In this document: positions 14,024 through 16,380 of the stretch, in pieces
Position numbering within the stretch: position 1 is the stretch's first letter
Layout of the letters: every line of letters begins with the position of its first letter
Position numbers and translations under genes: made by a program
Source: Candidatus Bathyarchaeota archaeon
Lineage (GTDB): Archaea > Thermoproteota > Bathyarchaeia > TCS64
Length of the DNA stretch: 16,380 bases
Assembly: GCA_030608725.1 (NCBI GenBank)
Contig: JAUWDP010000004.1
Location: forward strand, 1-16,380
Direction of reading: 5' to 3'
The notes under the pieces: generated by a model
The model's input: the letters and a program-made list of their open reading frames with translations, nothing else
What the model was told of the DNA's origin: nothing
Database searches by the model: none

Positions 14024-14983
14024 TTACTTCATCCTCTCTTTCAGTGCCTTCGTAAGCGCTGGGATCACGGTGTAGATGTCGCCTACGATGGAGTAGTCAG
14101 AGATCTCGTGGATGTTCGCCCCCGCTTCGCTGTTGACGGAGACAATGATCTGGGCGTCCCTTATCCCAGCGGCATGCTGGATGGTCCCCGAGATCCCACA
14201 GGCTATGTAGAGCTTGGGGGAGATCTTGTATCCGCTGATTCCGATCCACTCCTCCATCCATCCCAGGTCGGCGGCGATAGGACGGGAGCACCCGACTTTC
14301 GCCCCTAGGGTCTCCGCGAGCTCCTCCAACAATTCAAGGTCGGCCTTGTCCTTGAAGCCACGACCGGCGGAGACAACTATGGGGGCCTCTGCAAGTCCCG
14401 TGTCACCCCTTACCTTCTCCCGAGATTCAACGACCTTCACTCTCTGATCCTGAATGTCAACTTCCAGAACTGTGATCTCCCCTTCTCTTGGCGAGGGATC
14501 CGCTTTCTTGAATGTCCTAGGCGGAATCGTCGCTATGTGTGGCTTCCTCGTGCTCACCTGGCTTGAGATCACCGACCCCCCGTATGTCAGCCTCTCACCC
14601 AATAGCCTGCCCTCCTCGTCGACGTCGATCTCGAAGCACTCCGTCATGCACCCAGTGTCGAGGGCAGCAGCCACCCTTGCTGCAAGCTCCTTTCCCCTCT
14701 TCGTCGCCCCGATTAACAGGATGTCCAGGTCTACATCTTTCAGAGCATCGAGAACGACTCCCCGGTAGGTTTCTACAGCGAAGCTTCCGAGTGCTGGGTT
14801 GTCTATGATGAGCACTCTGTCAGCGCCGTGTGTGATGTATTCTTCCGGGTCTGTGATCCCGTCTCCTATTACCAGAGCGCTGAGCTTGGCTCCTAACTTG
14901 TCTGATATTTTCCGCCCCTTCGAGAGCATCTGGAGTCCTAGCTCGCGGTCCTCTGAGTAGACTACGACAGTCTTTCCCGTCAT
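14024..14983 (-). CDS. etfA: Electron transfer flavoprotein alpha subunit
   Basis: EtfA with EtfB forms an FAD-containing heterodimer that takes electrons from acyl-CoA dehydrogenases and passes them to a membrane or soluble acceptor. The 319 residues show the N-terminal alpha/beta domain and the C-terminal FAD-binding domain: SAGRGF (205-210), GCSRPIAADLGWM (231-243), PKLYIACGISGTIQH (256-270), and DYSIVGD (296-302). Two spots differ from the common pattern. The FAD loop usually written GQTGK or GQSGK reads GISGYK (248-253), and the usual NKDPxAPIF segment reads NSEAGANIH (284-292). Function is probably retained, but the FAD environment may differ. The ATG at 14983 follows the etfB stop by 2 bp and uses a GGAGG inside the end of etfB. 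No ferredoxin domain is fused. Confidence 0.94.
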   Translation of the reverse strand: MTGKTVVVYSEDRELGLQMLSKGRKISDKLGAKLSALVIGDGITDPEEYITHGADRVLIIDNPALGSFAVETYRGVVLDALKDVDLDILLIGATKRGKELAARVAAALDTGCMTECFEIDVDEEGRLLGERLTYGGSVISSQVSTRKPHIATIPPRTFKKADPSPREGEITVLEVDIQDQRVKVVESREKVRGDTGLAEAPIVVSAGRGFKDKADLELLEELAETLGAKVGCSRPIAADLGWMEEWIGISGYKISPKLYIACGISGTIQHAAGIRDAQIIVSVNSEAGANIHEISDYSIVGDIYTVIPALTKALKERMK

Positions 14984-14985
14984 TT

Positions 14986-15777
14986 TCAGGCCTCCACCAC
15001 TCCCTCACCGATGATCGCATCGGCGAGCTTTGCAGCCGCTTCCTCGACGGTCTCGGCCTCTATCACGATCCGCTTTCGCTCGACGAGGGGAGCCTCCAAC
15101 TTGACGACCTCAATAGAGGACCCCGCCCTCAACTCCTCTACCGAGAGCCCCAGAGATGACGCGTCCCACTCCTCTGTGGGCTTCTTCTTCGCCCTCATAA
15201 TGTTCATGAGAGACGGAATCCTGGCCTCATTGACCTCCCTCACCACGGAGACAACGGCGGGCAGTTCGACCTCAACGACCTCGTCCACGTCCTCAAGGTC
15301 CCTAACGGCCCTCAGCTTGCCGTCTTCCAGGTCTATCTGCTTGACGTATGTCACCTGGGGTAGCCCGAGGAGCTCCGCTAATCTGGGGCCGACCTGCGCT
15401 GAGAGGCTGTCCAGGGTCATCTCCCCGCAGAGAATGAGGTCGTATCCCCCGATCTTCTCTACAGCTGCCTTCAGGACCTTTGACGTCACGAGGGCGTCAA
15501 CCCCTGCGAGGCCGCTGTCGTTGACGATGTAAAGAGAGTCCGCCCCCATGGCGAGGGCCTCCAGCATGGCCGTTCTGGTCTTATCGCTCCCCATAGAGAG
15601 GGCTGCTATCTCACCGTCGTTCTTCTCTTTGAGCCTGATAGCCGCCTCGAGAGCCCGCTTGTCGACGTCGCTGATCCTGCGCTTGAGCCCCTTGGTCCTG
15701 GGCTGGCGGGTCGAGGGGTCGATTTTGATCTCGTTCAGATCCACGATGTCCTTGAGGAGGACAATAATCTTAGTCAT
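14986..15777 (-). CDS. etfB: Electron transfer flavoprotein beta subunit
   Basis: The 263-residue partner of EtfA carries the nucleotide-binding fold that holds AMP, or a second FAD in electron-bifurcating forms. It begins IIVLLKDIVD, where canonical EtfB has V-x-V-K-x-V-x-D. It shows ALSMGSDKTRTAMLEALAMG with the following ADSLYIVND, GEMTLDSLSAQVGPRLAELL (the loop facing the nucleotide), and the EtfB signature region VREVNEARIPSLMNIMRAKK. The AQVGP loop resembles that of bifurcating or FixA-type proteins more than the mammalian type, but whether it bifurcates cannot be decided by eye. GTGAGG at 15785-15790 provides a ribosome-binding site about seven bases before the ATG. The TATA-like box at 15835-15843 and an operator-like dyad precede it. 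It is the first gene of etfB-etfA, probably serving the acyl-CoA dehydrogenase at 10941. Confidence 0.94.
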   Translation of the reverse strand: MTKIIVLLKDIVDLNEIKIDPSTRQPRTKGLKRRISDVDKRALEAAIRLKEKNDGEIAALSMGSDKTRTAMLEALAMGADSLYIVNDSGLAGVDALVTSKVLKAAVEKIGGYDLILCGEMTLDSLSAQVGPRLAELLGLPQVTYVKQIDLEDGKLRAVRDLEDVDEVVEVELPAVVSVVREVNEARIPSLMNIMRAKKKPTEEWDASSLGLSVEELRAGSSIEVVKLEAPLVERKRIVIEAETVEEAAAKLADAIIGEGVVEA

Positions 15778-15809
15778 AATAATACCTCACATCAATCCAG
15801 TGAATAGTC

Positions 15810-15831
15810 CTTCCTACAAAATGTGAGGAAG
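15810..15831. promoter_or_regulatory. Operator-like inverted repeat over the etfBA transcription start
   Basis: CTTCCT at 15810-15815 pairs with AGGAAG at 15826-15831, and ACA pairs with TGT inside them apart from one extra base. The dyad sits between the TATA-like box (15835-15843) and the predicted transcription start near 15813, where a bound repressor would block transcription. A related CCTCACA lies at 15785-15791 over the ribosome-binding site. Confidence 0.45.
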
Positions 15832-15834
15832 CAG

Positions 15835-15843
15835 ATTTTAAAG
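15835..15843 (-). promoter_or_regulatory. TATA-like box for etfB-etfA
   Basis: The minus strand reads CTTTAAAAT, centred near 15839. This predicts transcription from about 15813 and a leader of about 36 bases before the ATG at 15777. Confidence 0.5.
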
Positions 15844-15870
15844 CTGTCCGTCTCCCAAAATCTAGAGCGA

Positions 15871-16038
15871 TTAAATGGATGATACCCCGTCTTTTAAGAC
15901 CGGTTCTACATAGACAGTGGTCCCATAGGTCTCCTCTATTCCACTTACTCTAAGGTCTTTAGGGATGCGGCTGATATCCTCGACTTCCCCCCGGTCTATT
16001 CGACAGCCGAAGGGTCCGAGTTCAACGACTTTGATCAA
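15871..16038 (-). CDS. Small unrecognised protein (55 codons)
   Basis: The frame runs from TTG at 16038 to TAA at 15871, beginning M-I-K-V-V-E-L-G-P-F-G-C-R-I-D-R and ending VEPVLKDGVSSI. I do not recognise the family. The peptide is acidic with alternating hydrophobic strands (TTVYVEPVL), a single Cys and no membrane segment, which suggests a compact beta-containing domain. No ATG lies in the open frame; a stop occurs seven codons upstream of the TTG. A strong TATA-like CATATATC at 16066-16073 predicts transcription from about 16044, making the TTG nearly the first codon. It lies upstream of etfB on the same strand with a separate promoter in between. The protein-like composition and placed promoter argue for a real gene; its size argues for caution. 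Confidence 0.55.
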   Translation of the reverse strand: MIKVVELGPFGCRIDRGEVEDISRIPKDLRVSGIEETYGTTVYVEPVLKDGVSSI

Positions 16039-16065
16039 CGCTGATCTAGGCTTGGATTATGGGTT

Positions 16066-16073
16066 GATATATG
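16066..16073 (-). promoter_or_regulatory. TATA-like box for the 55-codon gene
   Basis: The minus strand reads CATATATC, centred near 16070 and about 32 bp before the TTG at 16038. It is one of the best TATA matches in the window. Confidence 0.5.
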
Positions 16074-16077
16074 CGAC

Positions 16078-16103
16078 CCAGCCTTTTTGAGCGGAGAGGC
16101 TGG
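16078..16103. promoter_or_regulatory. Perfect 7-bp inverted repeat upstream of the 55-codon gene
   Basis: CCAGCCT at 16078-16084 and AGGCTGG at 16097-16103 are separated by 12 bases. The repeat lies about 5 bp upstream of the TATA-like box and 41 bp after the stop of the tail-anchored protein gene. It may be an operator for the small gene or a 3'-end hairpin for the preceding one; no T-run follows it on the minus strand. Confidence 0.4.
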
Positions 16104-16143
16104 TGAAAATGAGAACTAGTCAAGATTTCAGTGGAACTATGCT

Positions 16144-16380
16144 CTACTTCTTGATAGTCAATGCGATAGCGATCACTGCGACCACTAGGGCTATTGGTGA
16201 GATGTACAGCAGCAGATCGGTTCCACCCTGGGGCTGTTGGCTGTGAAGCTCGTTCTCGAGGACCTCAAGCTGGCTCGTCAGGACGGACAGCCGATTCTTA
16301 AGATCTACTATCTCAGATGCATCCCCAAGCTCATCTAGGATCTCCTGGAACCCTGAGGCGCTCTCCGATAACTCAGTAGT
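16144..16380 (-). CDS. C-terminal end of a coiled-coil, tail-anchored membrane protein (partial)
   Basis: The frame is open from the right window edge to TAG at 16144, giving the last 78 residues. It contains a heptad-like coiled coil (VDLKNRLSVLTSQLEVLENE), a short Gln/Pro/Gly linker (HSQQPQGGTD), and a final hydrophobic helix (LLLYISPIALVVAVIAIAL) ending in T-I-K-K, typical of a C-terminal membrane anchor with the basic end in the cytoplasm. The bulk of the protein would then be extracellular, as in archaeal S-layer-like or secreted surface proteins, but the N-terminal part lies outside the window and the family cannot be named. Confidence 0.7.
   Translation of the reverse strand, partial: TTELSESASGFQEILDELGDASEIVDLKNRLSVLTSQLEVLENELHSQQPQGGTDLLLYISPIALVVAVIAIALTIKK

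Noticed and set aside
1..16380. CRISPR array, insertion sequence, toxin-antitoxin or defence island
   Set aside because: No regularly spaced repeats, transposase motifs, integrase, nuclease clusters or terminal repeats were seen. The genes present are metabolic or regulatory.

Overview
The window looks like a piece of an archaeal chromosome, most likely from an uncultured TACK-type lineage such as Bathyarchaeia. That lineage guess is inference. The archaeal assignment is better supported: there is a CTP-dependent (archaeal) riboflavin kinase fused to a winged helix, an archaeal-length RtcB, an HVO_A0114-like winged-helix regulator and a response regulator coupled to a small archaeal output-type protein. 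TATA-like boxes also lie about 25-30 bp before many starts, several of which appear leaderless or nearly so. No rRNA, tRNA, CRISPR array or insertion sequence was seen. Base composition is uneven: 601-660 has 40 G/C of 60, while 7021-7080 has 17 of 60.

Layout, left to right. (1) Minus strand 1-2257: rtcB, then ribK in the same direction. The ribK reading frame is broken near 165-173, and a possible partial gene runs off the left edge. (2) Divergent from rtcB, an HVO_A0114-like regulator (2331) and a YtcJ-type amidohydrolase (2853). A perfect 6-4-6 dyad sits in the shared rtcB/regulator promoter. (3) 4641-6323: an alpha/beta hydrolase fused to a membrane domain of about eight segments. (4) Minus strand 6383-10624, lower in GC: an HD-domain phosphohydrolase, a receiver-only response regulator overlapping a small output-domain-like protein, a second YtcJ-type amidohydrolase, an unrecognised helical protein and a BlaI-like winged-helix regulator. 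(5) 10941-12149: acyl-CoA dehydrogenase. (6) 12428-13210: a polysaccharide-deacetylase-fold hydrolase, tail to tail with a Sir2 deacylase (their stop codons overlap). (7) Minus strand 14024-15777: etfB-etfA. (8) Right edge: a 55-codon gene with a TATA box, and the C-terminal end of a coiled-coil, tail-anchored protein.

Functional theme: the acyl-CoA dehydrogenase and EtfAB form a plausible acyl-CoA oxidation and electron-transfer module, both depending on FAD. RibK makes FMN, the FAD precursor. Sir2 could regulate acyl-CoA metabolism by deacylation. The two amidohydrolases, the deacetylase-fold enzyme and the membrane hydrolase suggest use of amides, esters or other organic compounds. No substrate can be read from the sequence. 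I did not find an obvious new defence or mobile system. The most unusual items are the hydrolase/membrane fusion, the coupled receiver/output pair, the divergent active site of one amidohydrolase, three promoter-associated dyads, and the ribK frameshift.
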